From positions 1-55,546 of the forward strand of contig MPNQ01000019.1 in the NCBI GenBank assembly GCA_002239105.1: a stretch of DNA of 55,546 bases. The letters run 5' to 3'. A program made the translations under genes and the position numbers. Positions within the stretch are counted from its first letter, which is position 1, and each line of letters opens with the position of its first letter. Shown in pieces: positions 32,368-40,865 of the stretch. Below the pieces are notes generated by a model. The model was not told the origin of the DNA and searched no databases. It worked only from the letters and a program-made list of their open reading frames with translations. Source of the DNA: a marine group bacterium Sva0996 bin134. Its GTDB lineage: Bacteria; Actinomycetota; Acidimicrobiia; Acidimicrobiales; Bin134.

Positions 32368-34613
32368 CAGCCGCCCTCTGTACCCAGGAAGACCGCCCGG
32401 GCCAGGTCATCGCGCTCAGCCAATTCTTGGGCCGGGCCCTCGAATCGCACTTGCCCCTTTTCCAGGAACACGGCACGGTCGGAGATTGCCAAAGCCACAT
32501 TTAGCGACTGCTCCACGATGATCATGGTCTGGCCCTGATCCTTGAGTTCCTCGATGGTCTCCAGCAGCGATTGAACCACTACCGGGGCCAAGCCCAGCGA
32601 TAGCTCGTCGATCATCAGCACCTCGGGCTCGTGCAGCATCACTCGGGCTAACGCCAGCATCTGCTGCTGGCCCCCCGAGAGGTTGCCGGCCCGCTCTTTG
32701 GGCCGTTTGGCCAATTCGGGGAACATTTCGAACACTTTCTCGATGCGCCGGTCCCGGTCGTCGGGGTCCTTGCGGTAGGCGTAGGCCCCCATGAGCAGGT
32801 TGTCGCCAATCGTCAGGTCGCTCCACACCCCGGCCCCGCCGGGCAGCATGTGCAATCCCATGGCGGCCCGCTGCTCTGGAGTGGCGAAGGTGATGGTTTG
32901 GCCGTGTAGGCGCACCACGCCCCGTTCTGGAGTTACCAGGCCGGTGATCGCCTTGAGCGCAGTGGACTTGCCCGCGCCGTTGGTTCCCAGCAGGGCCAGC
33001 GTCTCCTGTTTCCGCACTTCGAAGCCGAGATCGAACAGCACCTGTACCTGCCCGTAGCTGAAATCCACGTGGGCCATCTGGATGGCCGGTATGTCGTCGG
33101 GATCGCTTTCGGCTTGGCGGCGCTCTTCGTCCTGTTCTTCTCTCAGCTCGCCAACGACCAGGGAGAGATCGCGCCGCACCCGGCCGGCCCCCCGCAGCAC
33201 GAAGTAGGCACCAATAGGCATGGCGATTGCGGTGATGATGGAGATGGCGGCTTGCTCGCCGATCTCATTCTGGAGGAAGCCGGCGATGATGCTGCCTCCC
33301 ACGCCGCCCACCATGACCATGAAGAAGGTCAAGATGGCAGTGCCCATGCCTCGCAGGCGGTAGGGGAACACCGCTTGGTTAGCTGGCTGCACCATGGCGA
33401 AGGCCCCGCCCAAGAGCGTGGAATTGATTGCGGAGAACACCATGAACAAGGCCAGGTTGGGCATGGCGTACTGGATGGGCACCAGCACCCCGATGGGGAC
33501 CAGCAGCACGCCTATCAGCAGCAGCGCCCGATTGGGATCCTTGCGGAAGGTGGCGTCGAACCGTCGCCCGACAAACGGCAAGAACAAGATCAGCCCGAAC
33601 CCTGCGGGGGCAACCGCCAGGCCGCGCCCCAAGGCGTCGAGACCGAACTCTTCCTCCAAGAAGAACGACTGAATCGAGCCGGCTGGGAACAGGGCGAAGC
33701 CCATTGCCGCGAATGCGATGGTCATGTTGCGAATGGAGTCGATGTTCCAGATGCGAGTGAAGGCAGCCTCCACTGAGATGGGCATCTTGTTGTCCTGCTG
33801 GAGGCCGGAGCCCAGCACGTGCTTCTGCTCCCACTGGCCCCGGGGCGGCTCCCGCAAGAAGAAGGCGAAGAATGCAAATGCCGCGGTGGGCAGTCCGAGG
33901 AGGTAGAACGCCCACCGCCATCCGTCGCCCCCTCCAATCCACACCGCGATGCCTCCGGCGAGGATTGGGCTGACTGCGGCGAAGACACGCCCCACGCCGG
34001 CGTTGGTGGCGTACATGCGGCCCCGGGTCTGAAGAGGGTAGGTGTCGGCCAGCATGCTGGGATGCACGGTGATGGTGTTGGCCTTGGACATGCCGGCGAA
34101 GAAGCGCATGAAGAAGAACATCAGGGCGTTAACCGCCGCCCCCGACAGAGCGCTGAAGGCGGCGAAGGCCCCGCTGGCGATGCCCACGATGGGGCCCCGG
34201 CGGAAGCGGTCGGCCAGCCATCCCATGGGGCCGGCCCCGAGCACGAAGAACATGAGCGACGCAGTGCTGATGGCGGTGATAGCCCCGTCGCTCACCCCGA
34301 AGCTCTCGCCGATGTCGGGCCCCAAGATGGCCACCGCGCTGTTCTCCAACTCGTCGAGGCTGTTCAACGCCAGGAGAACGACGAAGGTCTGGAAGCCGCC
34401 CTTGCGCAGGCCCTCCTTGAGGGTGGTTTGCGCGCCGCCGACACCGGGTAGCAAATCGTCGGGAAACAGTACGTCGGCCTTTTGGGCATCACGCCGAGCG
34501 GCCTCGCCCTCGAGCACCGTTGTCGCCAGAGCGTCGATGGATTCGCTCTGGGTCTGCTCGTTGTCCAAAGTTCCCCCGTTTGCCCGTGGCTTATTCTGCC
34601 TGCGCTGGCCCAT
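32367..34613 (-). CDS. MFS transporter-LivF ATPase fusion
   Basis: A 748-residue chain. Residues ~70-480 form a 12-helix major facilitator domain (TASLMFFVLGAGPMGWLADRFRRGP is the usual loop 2-3 motif; the second half begins near FAAMGFALFPAGSIQSFF). Residues ~510-748 are a LivF-type ATPase: Walker A GTNGAGKST (K549), signature NLSGGQQQMLALARVM, Walker B VLMIDELSLG and the LivF-typical IIVEQSLNVAL. The ATPase should pair with the LivG domain of the next gene to drive the Liv importer; the attached MFS unit may be a second substrate or product route. The ~65-residue N-terminal tail is polar. The start at 34613 has a TACTCT box only 1 nt upstream, so a slightly downstream start is possible. Confidence 0.87.
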   Translation of the reverse strand: MGQRRQNKPRANGGTLDNEQTQSESIDALATTVLEGEAARRDAQKADVLFPDDLLPGVGGAQTTLKEGLRKGGFQTFVVLLALNSLDELENSAVAILGPDIGESFGVSDGAITAISTASLMFFVLGAGPMGWLADRFRRGPIVGIASGAFAAFSALSGAAVNALMFFFMRFFAGMSKANTITVHPSMLADTYPLQTRGRMYATNAGVGRVFAAVSPILAGGIAVWIGGGDGWRWAFYLLGLPTAAFAFFAFFLREPPRGQWEQKHVLGSGLQQDNKMPISVEAAFTRIWNIDSIRNMTIAFAAMGFALFPAGSIQSFFLEEEFGLDALGRGLAVAPAGFGLILFLPFVGRRFDATFRKDPNRALLLIGVLLVPIGVLVPIQYAMPNLALFMVFSAINSTLLGGAFAMVQPANQAVFPYRLRGMGTAILTFFMVMVGGVGGSIIAGFLQNEIGEQAAISIITAIAMPIGAYFVLRGAGRVRRDLSLVVGELREEQDEERRQAESDPDDIPAIQMAHVDFSYGQVQVLFDLGFEVRKQETLALLGTNGAGKSTALKAITGLVTPERGVVRLHGQTITFATPEQRAAMGLHMLPGGAGVWSDLTIGDNLLMGAYAYRKDPDDRDRRIEKVFEMFPELAKRPKERAGNLSGGQQQMLALARVMLHEPEVLMIDELSLGLAPVVVQSLLETIEELKDQGQTMIIVEQSLNVALAISDRAVFLEKGQVRFEGPAQELAERDDLARAVFLGTEGG

Positions 34614-34618
34614 GAGAG

Positions 34619-34624
34619 TAGCGT
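34619..34624 (+). promoter_or_regulatory. Candidate -10 box for sulfatase/solute-binding/redoxin operon
   Basis: TAGCGT on the plus strand in the 52-bp space between the divergent MFS-LivF and sulfatase genes. It would give a leader of about 35 nt with GGCAGGAG before ATG 34666. Confidence 0.4.
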
Positions 34625-34665
34625 GAGTGGCTCGAAGAGATGCCTGAGGCTAGGCAGGAGATGTG

Positions 34666-36240
34666 ATGAGCGAACCTTCCAATGTCGCGGTAGTCCTGTT
34701 GGATTCGCTGAATCGGCACATGTTGGGGAGCTATGGGGGCACCGAGTTTGAGACGCCGAACCTGGATCGGTTCGCTTCAGAGCGGGCCACTCGGTTCACC
34801 CGCCATGTGACGGGGTCGCTGCCGTGCATGCCGGCTCGCCACGACATCTTGTGCGGGGCGCTGGACTTCTTGTGGAAGCCGTGGGGATCGGTCGAGCTGT
34901 GGGAGGAGACCATCACCCGGGTGTTGCGCCGCCAGGGGGTGACCACCGCACTGTTCACCGACCATCCCCATCTGTTTGAGACCGGCGGGGAGAACTACCA
35001 CACCGATTTCCACTGCTGGGACTACCTGCGGGGCCACGAGGGCGACCCGTGGCGCACCTACTACGACCCCTCCTGGGCCGGCACGCCGACAATGCCGGCC
35101 CGAAAGGGCGGCTGGTGGTGGTCGAAGATGTGGGGGATCAAGGAGATGGATCGGGCCTACGACCGGTCGCGCACCTTCTTCCGGGCCGAGGAGGACTATC
35201 CGGGGCCTATGACGATGAGCTCGGCGGCCCGGTTCTTGGCCGAGGACACCCCCCACCACGACCGGTGGTTCATGTTCGTGGACGAGTTCGATCCCCACGA
35301 GCCGTTCGACACGCCGGCACCTTGGGCCGGCCGCTATCACGACGAGCCGTGGGATGAGGAGTGGATCATCTGGCCCCCCTACATCGACGGGGGCATCGCC
35401 TCAGGGAACTTCTCGGAGAGGGAGGCCCGCCATTTGCGAGGCAACTACGGGGCCAAGCTGTCGATGATCGATCACTGGTTCGGGCAGATCCTGAACCGGT
35501 TCGACGAGCAGAACCTGTGGGACGACACCGCGCTGATCGTGTGCACCGACCACGGCCACTACCTGGGCGACGAGCGGGAGGGCCGCGACATCTGGGGCAA
35601 GCCCGGTGTGCCCCAGTATGAGCCGCTGGGCCATACGCCGCTGCTGATGTCGTGGCCCGGCAAACCCGGCGGAGAAGTTTGCGATGCGCTGACCACCAAC
35701 GTGGACATCTTCGCCACCGTGGCCGACATCTTCGATGCCGAGGTGATGCAGACCACCCATGGCCGCTCCATGGTGCCCCTGCTGGCGGGCGAGGCCGATT
35801 CCATTCGGGAATGGGCCCTGGGTGGGGTGTTCGGCGGCTGGGTGCAGATCAACGACGGCCAGCGAAAGTACGCCCGGGGGGCAAGCGGGGAGAACTTTCC
35901 GCTGTCGATGTGGTCCAACCGGTGGTCCACCATGCCGTTCGGCGACATCGGCATGCCCGGACTTCCCCCGCCTGACCACCGAGCCTGGCTCGACCGGATG
36001 CCGGGATCGGAGGTGCCGGTGATCCGCCAGCCCTATGAGCCGGGCGACACGCTGCCGCTGTGGGCGACGACGAATGCCTGCAACGACCGCCACTTCCTGT
36101 TCGATCTCGACGTCGACCCCAGCGAGCAGGAGAACCGCAGCAGCGAGTCATCAGCCGATGAGATGCTCGACCTGCTTTGCACCGCGCTCAACGAGGTGGA
36201 CGCGCCCGATGACCAATTCGCCCGTTTGGGGCTCAAATGA
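34666..36240 (+). CDS. Type I sulfatase
   Basis: A 524-residue sulfatase. The nucleophile motif is C54-M-P-A-R (GSLPCMPARHD), the C-x-P-x-R core with Ala where Ser is usual. The first metal site is near VVLLDSLNRHMLG, where Asn/Asp spacing differs from the common D-D pair; the second metal site is in VCTDHGHYLGDERE. No signal peptide, so probably cytoplasmic. ATG 34666 follows GGCAGGAG; an in-frame GTG two codons... earlier at 34663 is also possible. The gene leads a plus-strand operon with the solute-binding protein, redoxin, ligase and split-barrel protein, and faces the transporter genes, suggesting that an imported sulfate ester is its substrate (inference). Confidence 0.87.
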   Translation: MSEPSNVAVVLLDSLNRHMLGSYGGTEFETPNLDRFASERATRFTRHVTGSLPCMPARHDILCGALDFLWKPWGSVELWEETITRVLRRQGVTTALFTDHPHLFETGGENYHTDFHCWDYLRGHEGDPWRTYYDPSWAGTPTMPARKGGWWWSKMWGIKEMDRAYDRSRTFFRAEEDYPGPMTMSSAARFLAEDTPHHDRWFMFVDEFDPHEPFDTPAPWAGRYHDEPWDEEWIIWPPYIDGGIASGNFSEREARHLRGNYGAKLSMIDHWFGQILNRFDEQNLWDDTALIVCTDHGHYLGDEREGRDIWGKPGVPQYEPLGHTPLLMSWPGKPGGEVCDALTTNVDIFATVADIFDAEVMQTTHGRSMVPLLAGEADSIREWALGGVFGGWVQINDGQRKYARGASGENFPLSMWSNRWSTMPFGDIGMPGLPPPDHRAWLDRMPGSEVPVIRQPYEPGDTLPLWATTNACNDRHFLFDLDVDPSEQENRSSESSADEMLDLLCTALNEVDAPDDQFARLGLK

Positions 36241-36280
36241 CGTACCTTCGCCTATCCGGCCACAGCATTGGAGAAAGAAC

Positions 36281-37768
36281 ATGACCGGTATGAACAGGGG
36301 TTCTAGAAAAGTGAAGAGATGGTGGTGGCTGCTCGTCGCTCTGGCGTTGGTGGCCGCGGCCTGCGGCGGCAACGACGATGACGGAGCAGCCGACACCGCT
36401 GAGCCGGCCGCGGCCGAAGAGCAAACGGCTGCACCGGCCGAGGCACCCTCCGAAGCGCCGGCCGAGGAACCCGGCGAAGCACCATTGGAGGCTCCGGCCG
36501 AGGAGCCCGCCGAACAACCGGCCGAAGAGCCAGACGAGGCCCCCGCAGAGCCGACGCCAGACCCCACACCGATTGTGCTGTCAGCCAGCTATCAGGGTGT
36601 GACCGAATCCGAGATCGCCATTGGTGCTGCCGTCATCGACCTAGATCAGCTCGTGTCCTTCGGTATCGACCTCAGCCCGTTCCCATTAGAGAACTACTAC
36701 TCCGCCCTAGCAGATGACTTGAATGAGCGGGGCGGCATCCATGGGCGGAACGTCGTCGTCCACGTCAGCTTGTTCCTGCCAATTGGCGCAGCAGACAGCG
36801 AGCGGGTGTGCACCGAGTTGATGGAAGACAAGAGAGTGTTCGTGGTTATCGGCCAGTTTCTTGAGGACTATGCCTTGTGCATCACCGAACTGCATGGTCA
36901 CCCCTATGTAGGCCACTTCGGGGAAAACGCTGAGCGGCAGGCCCGGTCCAACGGCCTGTTTTTCGCCACCGAGATGAACCAGACTCGTATGCGCGTGGGA
37001 GGGGTCGTCGAGATGATCCGGGCCGGTGACCTTGACGGGCACAACGTCGGCATCTACTACGAGGCCCCTCCAGACAAGGAGTATGCGGATGCTGTGGAGC
37101 CGTTATTGGAGGAGGCGAGCATCAACGTTGTAGGGGTCTATCCTCGGGGCGCTCCCACCAACGACACGGTGGCCAATGAACAAGCGACCGACAGCATCGC
37201 CCAGCGCATGCGGGCCGATGGCGTGGATCTGATCCTCAACCTCTCCAACGTGCACGGCATTATCCAGGGGGCGCAGCGCCTCGGCTGGGACGTGCGCATA
37301 GCCTTGACCAATGGTCAGGCAGCTGACCGCTCGACGATTTCCGAGGACCTGTCTCTGGGCGATGAAGTGCTGTCCCGCACCTTTGCCGTAACGGCCGACA
37401 AGCCCGGCCCAGAGGAGTCTCTGGCCGATCCTGGTGTGCAGAAGTGCATCGCCGCCTACCAGGAGCGATTCGGCGGCGAGCCGCTTGACCTGACCGACAC
37501 CGAGGTGGTCGGCAGCGCTACCAACCACTGCCGGGCCTTCGTACTAACCGTAAGGATCCTGGAGGCTGCGGGCGGCAACATTACCCCGGAGACGTTCGTG
37601 GCCGCTGCCGAGGGCCTGGGCACGTTCGACCTCCCAGCCATGGCCGGGGCGACCATTTCACCAGAACAGCACTCGGCTGGCTCGCAAGTGCGGCGCTACG
37701 AGTACTTCCCCGAAGAAAATAGCTGGCTGCCGGTGGGCGAGCCGATCCAGACCGAGAATGTCGGTTAG
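36281..37768 (+). CDS. LivK-type solute-binding lipoprotein of ABC importer
   Basis: A 495-residue periplasmic-binding protein type I. Residues 1-27 are a lipoprotein signal peptide (charged start, WWWLLVALALVAA) with lipobox ending at C28 (AAAC-G). Residues ~38-103 are a low-complexity linker of Ala, Pro and Glu (repeats such as APAEEP) that likely spans the cell envelope. The two-lobed binding domain follows, with ESEIAIGAAVIDL, LNERGGIHGRNVVVH and the late ITPETFVAAAEGL. It would capture the substrate and deliver it to the LivHMG/MFS-LivF complex. ATG 36281 has GGAGAAAG upstream, and upstream in-frame sequence overlaps the sulfatase. Confidence 0.88.
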   Translation: MTGMNRGSRKVKRWWWLLVALALVAAACGGNDDDGAADTAEPAAAEEQTAAPAEAPSEAPAEEPGEAPLEAPAEEPAEQPAEEPDEAPAEPTPDPTPIVLSASYQGVTESEIAIGAAVIDLDQLVSFGIDLSPFPLENYYSALADDLNERGGIHGRNVVVHVSLFLPIGAADSERVCTELMEDKRVFVVIGQFLEDYALCITELHGHPYVGHFGENAERQARSNGLFFATEMNQTRMRVGGVVEMIRAGDLDGHNVGIYYEAPPDKEYADAVEPLLEEASINVVGVYPRGAPTNDTVANEQATDSIAQRMRADGVDLILNLSNVHGIIQGAQRLGWDVRIALTNGQAADRSTISEDLSLGDEVLSRTFAVTADKPGPEESLADPGVQKCIAAYQERFGGEPLDLTDTEVVGSATNHCRAFVLTVRILEAAGGNITPETFVAAAEGLGTFDLPAMAGATISPEQHSAGSQVRRYEYFPEENSWLPVGEPIQTENVG

Positions 37769-37789
37769 TCGAGTAAAGGAGTTCCTGCC

Positions 37790-38812
37790 ATGACAACGAT
37801 CACCGTCCTCGGCGACGAGGTTGCCACCGCTGCCGGGGAGTGGGTTGATGGGCGCCCGCTAGTCGAACCAGATGGCCTTTCGGCCGCAATCGGGTGGACG
37901 CTCAAGCCCGAAGGGCTCTGCCGTGACGACATGTGTGTCCCGGTGAGAGACCGCTCGGCCATTGAGGTGGGCGACAAGATCGACTTGGCGGTGGCCGCTG
38001 ATACCTTGGACCGGCCGACCCTGTTGGATCCCGAAACCAGCGCCGTGGTGCTGGGCCAGCCCAACGCCACCCGCCAGGCGGCTCTGCGCGACCGCCAAGC
38101 GCCGGATTTCACCTTTGCCGACCTCGACGGAGCGGATCGGAGCCTGTCGGACTACGCCGGCAAGAAGCGGCTCTTGGTCGCCTTCTCCAGTTGGTGAGGA
38201 TGCGCCTTCGACCTGCCCGGGTGGCAGGAATTGCACGATGAGCTGGCCGATGACGACTTCATGGTCATCGCAGTTGCCATCGACGAGGCCACCGACGAGG
38301 TGCGGGTTCTGGCCGACGGCATCACCTATCCGGTGCTCATGGATCCCGACCACCTTCTCACCGAGCTGTACGCCATCAGCAACGTGCCCGCGGTAGTGTG
38401 GATCGACGAGAACGGTCGCATCGCCCGCCCCAACGCCAGCGAGTTCGGCACTGATATGTTCAGCGAATTCACCGGCCGCACTCGCGAGGGCCATTTCGAC
38501 CAGATTCGCGCCTGGGTCCGCGAGGGTGTCGTTCCCAATGACGCCGACAGCGAGATCGCCGACCTCGACGACGACGAGTTGGACGCCCGCTTGCACTTCC
38601 GCCTCGCCGCCCATCTGCGGCGCGCCGGAGACGAGGCAGGCGCCGCTCGCCACTTCGACGCCGCCGCGCGGTTGGCACCGCTGGACTTCACCGTCGTCCG
38701 GGCGGCCATGCCGCTTCGGGGTGAGAGCCCCTTCGGCGAGGAGTTCTTCAAGCTGCTCGAGGAGTATCAAGAGGCCGGCAGCCCGTTCCACGGCATCACG
38801 CCTGCTCCCTAA
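37790..38812 (+). CDS. Redoxin with in-frame UGA: probable selenoprotein
   Basis: Read through a TGA at 38195-38197, this frame encodes 340 residues. Residues 1-~100 form an N-terminal domain with two Cys (EGLC44RDDMC49VPV). Residues ~108-260 form a thioredoxin/AhpC-like domain: QAPDFTFADLDG, RLLVAFSSW, then U136-G-C138-AFDLPGWQEL, then MVIAVAIDEATDEV and VPAVVWIDENGRIA. The UGA falls exactly where the redox-active Cys follows Trp in this fold. There is no other stop before 38810. A hairpin suited to a bacterial SECIS follows at 38212-38228. The C-terminal ~60 residues are helical, TPR-like. ATG 37790 has AAAGGAG upstream. Gaps are 21 bp to the solute-binding gene and 6 bp to the ligase. A chance nonsense mutation or read error is the alternative. 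Confidence 0.75.
38195..38228 (+). promoter_or_regulatory. Candidate bacterial SECIS element after UGA
   Basis: UGA at 38195-38197 is followed after 14 nt by a perfect hairpin: CCTGCC (38212-38217), loop CGGGT (38218-38222), GGCAGG (38223-38228). The loop begins 21 nt after the UGA and has G in its second place. Bacterial SECIS elements are stem-loops within the coding region just after UGA, with a short G-containing apical loop at about this distance. Three more outer pairs (TGC 38201-38203 with GCA 38233-38235) are possible. Confidence 0.6.
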
Positions 38813-38818
38813 GACCCA

Positions 38819-40390
38819 GTGATTGTCCACGCCAGCCCGCTGCCCGACGAACCCCTGAGCTCGCAGCCGGTAACGGGGTTCGTACTTGAGCGGGCCGCGG
38901 AGTTGGCCGATAAGCCAGCGGTGATCGACGGGCCGGGGGAGTGGTCGCTCACGTTCGGCCAACTGAAGCAGTCGGTGCATTCCCTGGCCGGAGGCTTGGC
39001 CGCCGGGGGGTTTCAGCGGGGCGACGTCGCCGCGCTGATTGCGCCCAACTCGCCGTGGTACCCGGTGGTGTTCCACGCGGTGGCGGTGGCCGGCGGCGCG
39101 GTTACCACCGTCAACCCCTCCTACGGGCCCGAGGAGATCGTCTATCAGCTCACCGACTCGGGGGCGAAGCTGGTGTTTGCCGCCGATGGGTTCGCCGCCC
39201 AAGCCCGACAGGCCATGGACCAGGCCGGGGTAGCGGGCGAAGTTGTGGTGATCGACGCCGACAACCCATCGCAAGGCGTGTCCATGCAATCGCTGATGGG
39301 CGAGCCGATCGCCCAGGTCGAGGTCGACCCTCACGACGACGTGGTAGTGCTGCCCTACTCGTCGGGCACCACCGGGCTGCCCAAAGGGGTAATGCTCACC
39401 CACGCCAACCTGGTGAACAACATCGAGCAATGCGCCTCGTCGGTCGCCTCCCAAGCCAGCGATGTGGTGTTGGCGGTGCTGCCGTTCTTCCACATCTACG
39501 GAATGCAGGTGCTCATGAACGACCAGCTGCATCACGGGGCCACGCTGGTGACTATGACCCGTTTCGACCTGGCCCAGGCCCTTTCGCTTATCGAGCGTCA
39601 CCAAGTGACCCGATTCTTCGCCGTGCCCCCCATCGTGCTGGCGCTGGCCAAGCACCCCGCGGTGGCCGACTTCGACCTCTCGTCGCTGCGTCAGGTTCTG
39701 TCTGGAGCAGCTCCCTTGGGTGCCGAAGTGGCCGCAGAGGCGTCGGCCCGGATCGGTTGTGAGGTGGTGCAGGGCTATGGAATGACCGAGCTCAGCCCGA
39801 TTACCCACGCCACCCCGCCGGGGAACTTCAAGCCGGGGTCGGTGGGGCTGACGGCGGCCAACACCGAAGCCAGAATCGTCGACCCCGACTCAGGGGAGGA
39901 CCAGCCCATCGATGTCGAGGGCGAACTCTGGATTCGCGGACCCCAGGTGATGAAGGGCTACCTCAACAACCCCGAAGCCACCGCCGAGACCATTGATGGC
40001 GACGGCTGGCTCCACACCGGCGACATCGCCAGGATCGACGGCGATGGCCACGTGTACATCGTCGACCGGCTGAAAGAGCTCATAAAGGTCAAAGGATTCC
40101 AAGTGGCCCCCGCCGAGTTGGAGGCGATGCTGGTTGAGCACTCCCAGATCACCGACGCCGCCGTGGTCGGCTTGCCTGATGACGAGAGCGGTGAGGTGCC
40201 GTTGGCGTTTGTGGTTGCCGCTCCCGATGCCGCCATCGACGAAAAGGCAGTAAAGGCCTTCGTCGCCGACCAGGTGGCTACCTATAAGCAGCTCGGCGAA
40301 GTGCGGTTCACCGAATTGATCCCCAAGTCGGCCTCGGGCAAGATTCTCCGCCGCGAGCTGCGGGCATCGCTGGAAGGGAAAGATGACTGA
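38819..40390 (+). CDS. Acyl-CoA ligase (4-coumarate:CoA ligase-like)
   Basis: A 523-residue ANL-superfamily ligase. Motifs: phosphate-binding loop LPYSSGTTGLPKGVMLTH, A5 QGYGMTELSP, A7 WLHTGDIARIDGDG, A8 VDRLKELIKVKGFQVAPAE and A10 Lys in PKSASGKILRREL. The closest type by eye is 4-coumarate/medium-chain acyl-CoA ligase. It starts with GTG 38819, 6 bp after the redoxin stop, without a strong ribosome site, so it probably relies on coupling. It overlaps the next gene by 8 bp. It would activate a carboxylic acid brought in by the Liv importer. Confidence 0.9.
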   Translation: MIVHASPLPDEPLSSQPVTGFVLERAAELADKPAVIDGPGEWSLTFGQLKQSVHSLAGGLAAGGFQRGDVAALIAPNSPWYPVVFHAVAVAGGAVTTVNPSYGPEEIVYQLTDSGAKLVFAADGFAAQARQAMDQAGVAGEVVVIDADNPSQGVSMQSLMGEPIAQVEVDPHDDVVVLPYSSGTTGLPKGVMLTHANLVNNIEQCASSVASQASDVVLAVLPFFHIYGMQVLMNDQLHHGATLVTMTRFDLAQALSLIERHQVTRFFAVPPIVLALAKHPAVADFDLSSLRQVLSGAAPLGAEVAAEASARIGCEVVQGYGMTELSPITHATPPGNFKPGSVGLTAANTEARIVDPDSGEDQPIDVEGELWIRGPQVMKGYLNNPEATAETIDGDGWLHTGDIARIDGDGHVYIVDRLKELIKVKGFQVAPAELEAMLVEHSQITDAAVVGLPDDESGEVPLAFVVAAPDAAIDEKAVKAFVADQVATYKQLGEVRFTELIPKSASGKILRRELRASLEGKDD

Positions 40391-40853
40391 CAAGAAGGTC
40401 AAACCCACGGTGCGGATGTCGCCCGAGGAGTGCTGGGAGATGCTGGAGACCTCGGTGAACGGCACCCTCACCACCCTGCGGGCCAACGGCCAGCCGATCT
40501 CGCTTCCTGTCTGGTATGTGATGCTGGACCAGAAGATCTACATGGTCACCCGGGGCAAGAAGGTTGTACGGGTGCGCAACGACCAGCGGTGTTCGTTCCT
40601 AGTGGATTCTGGAGAGCGGTGGGCCGAGCTGCGGGCGGTGCATGTGGAGTGCGTCGGCCGGATTATCGAGCCCTCCGAGGAGTTGGCCCAGCGGATCGCT
40701 CAGGCCCTCGACGAGAAGTACGCCCCGTTCCGAACCGCCCGCGGTGTGATGCCCGAGCAGACCCGGGACTACTACGAGAAGAACCTCAACGCCACCATCG
40801 AGCTCACTCCGGTGGGCAAGATGCTCAACTGGGACAACAGCAAGCTCTTTTGA
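40383..40853 (+). CDS. Pyridoxamine 5'-phosphate oxidase-like (FMN/F420) split-barrel protein
   Basis: A 156-residue split-barrel flavin/F420-binding protein. Characteristic blocks are NGTLTTLRANGQPISLPVWYVML, KIYMVTRGKKVVRVRNDQRCSFLVD and VECVGRIIEP. Family members are F420-dependent reductases or flavin-binding proteins of uncertain role. The start overlaps the ligase by 8 bp, so it is co-translated at the end of the sulfatase-to-ligase operon. It converges with the enoyl-CoA hydratase 12 bp away. Confidence 0.85.
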   Translation: MTDKKVKPTVRMSPEECWEMLETSVNGTLTTLRANGQPISLPVWYVMLDQKIYMVTRGKKVVRVRNDQRCSFLVDSGERWAELRAVHVECVGRIIEPSEELAQRIAQALDEKYAPFRTARGVMPEQTRDYYEKNLNATIELTPVGKMLNWDNSKLF

Positions 40854-40865
40854 GGCTCTAGGCCC

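Noticed and set aside
38195..38197. TGA as an ordinary nonsense mutation making two pseudogene fragments
   Set aside because: Both sides are intact, in the same frame, with normal codon use, the stop replaces exactly the redox Cys position, and a SECIS-like hairpin follows. A mutation or read error is still possible, so confidence is kept below 0.8.
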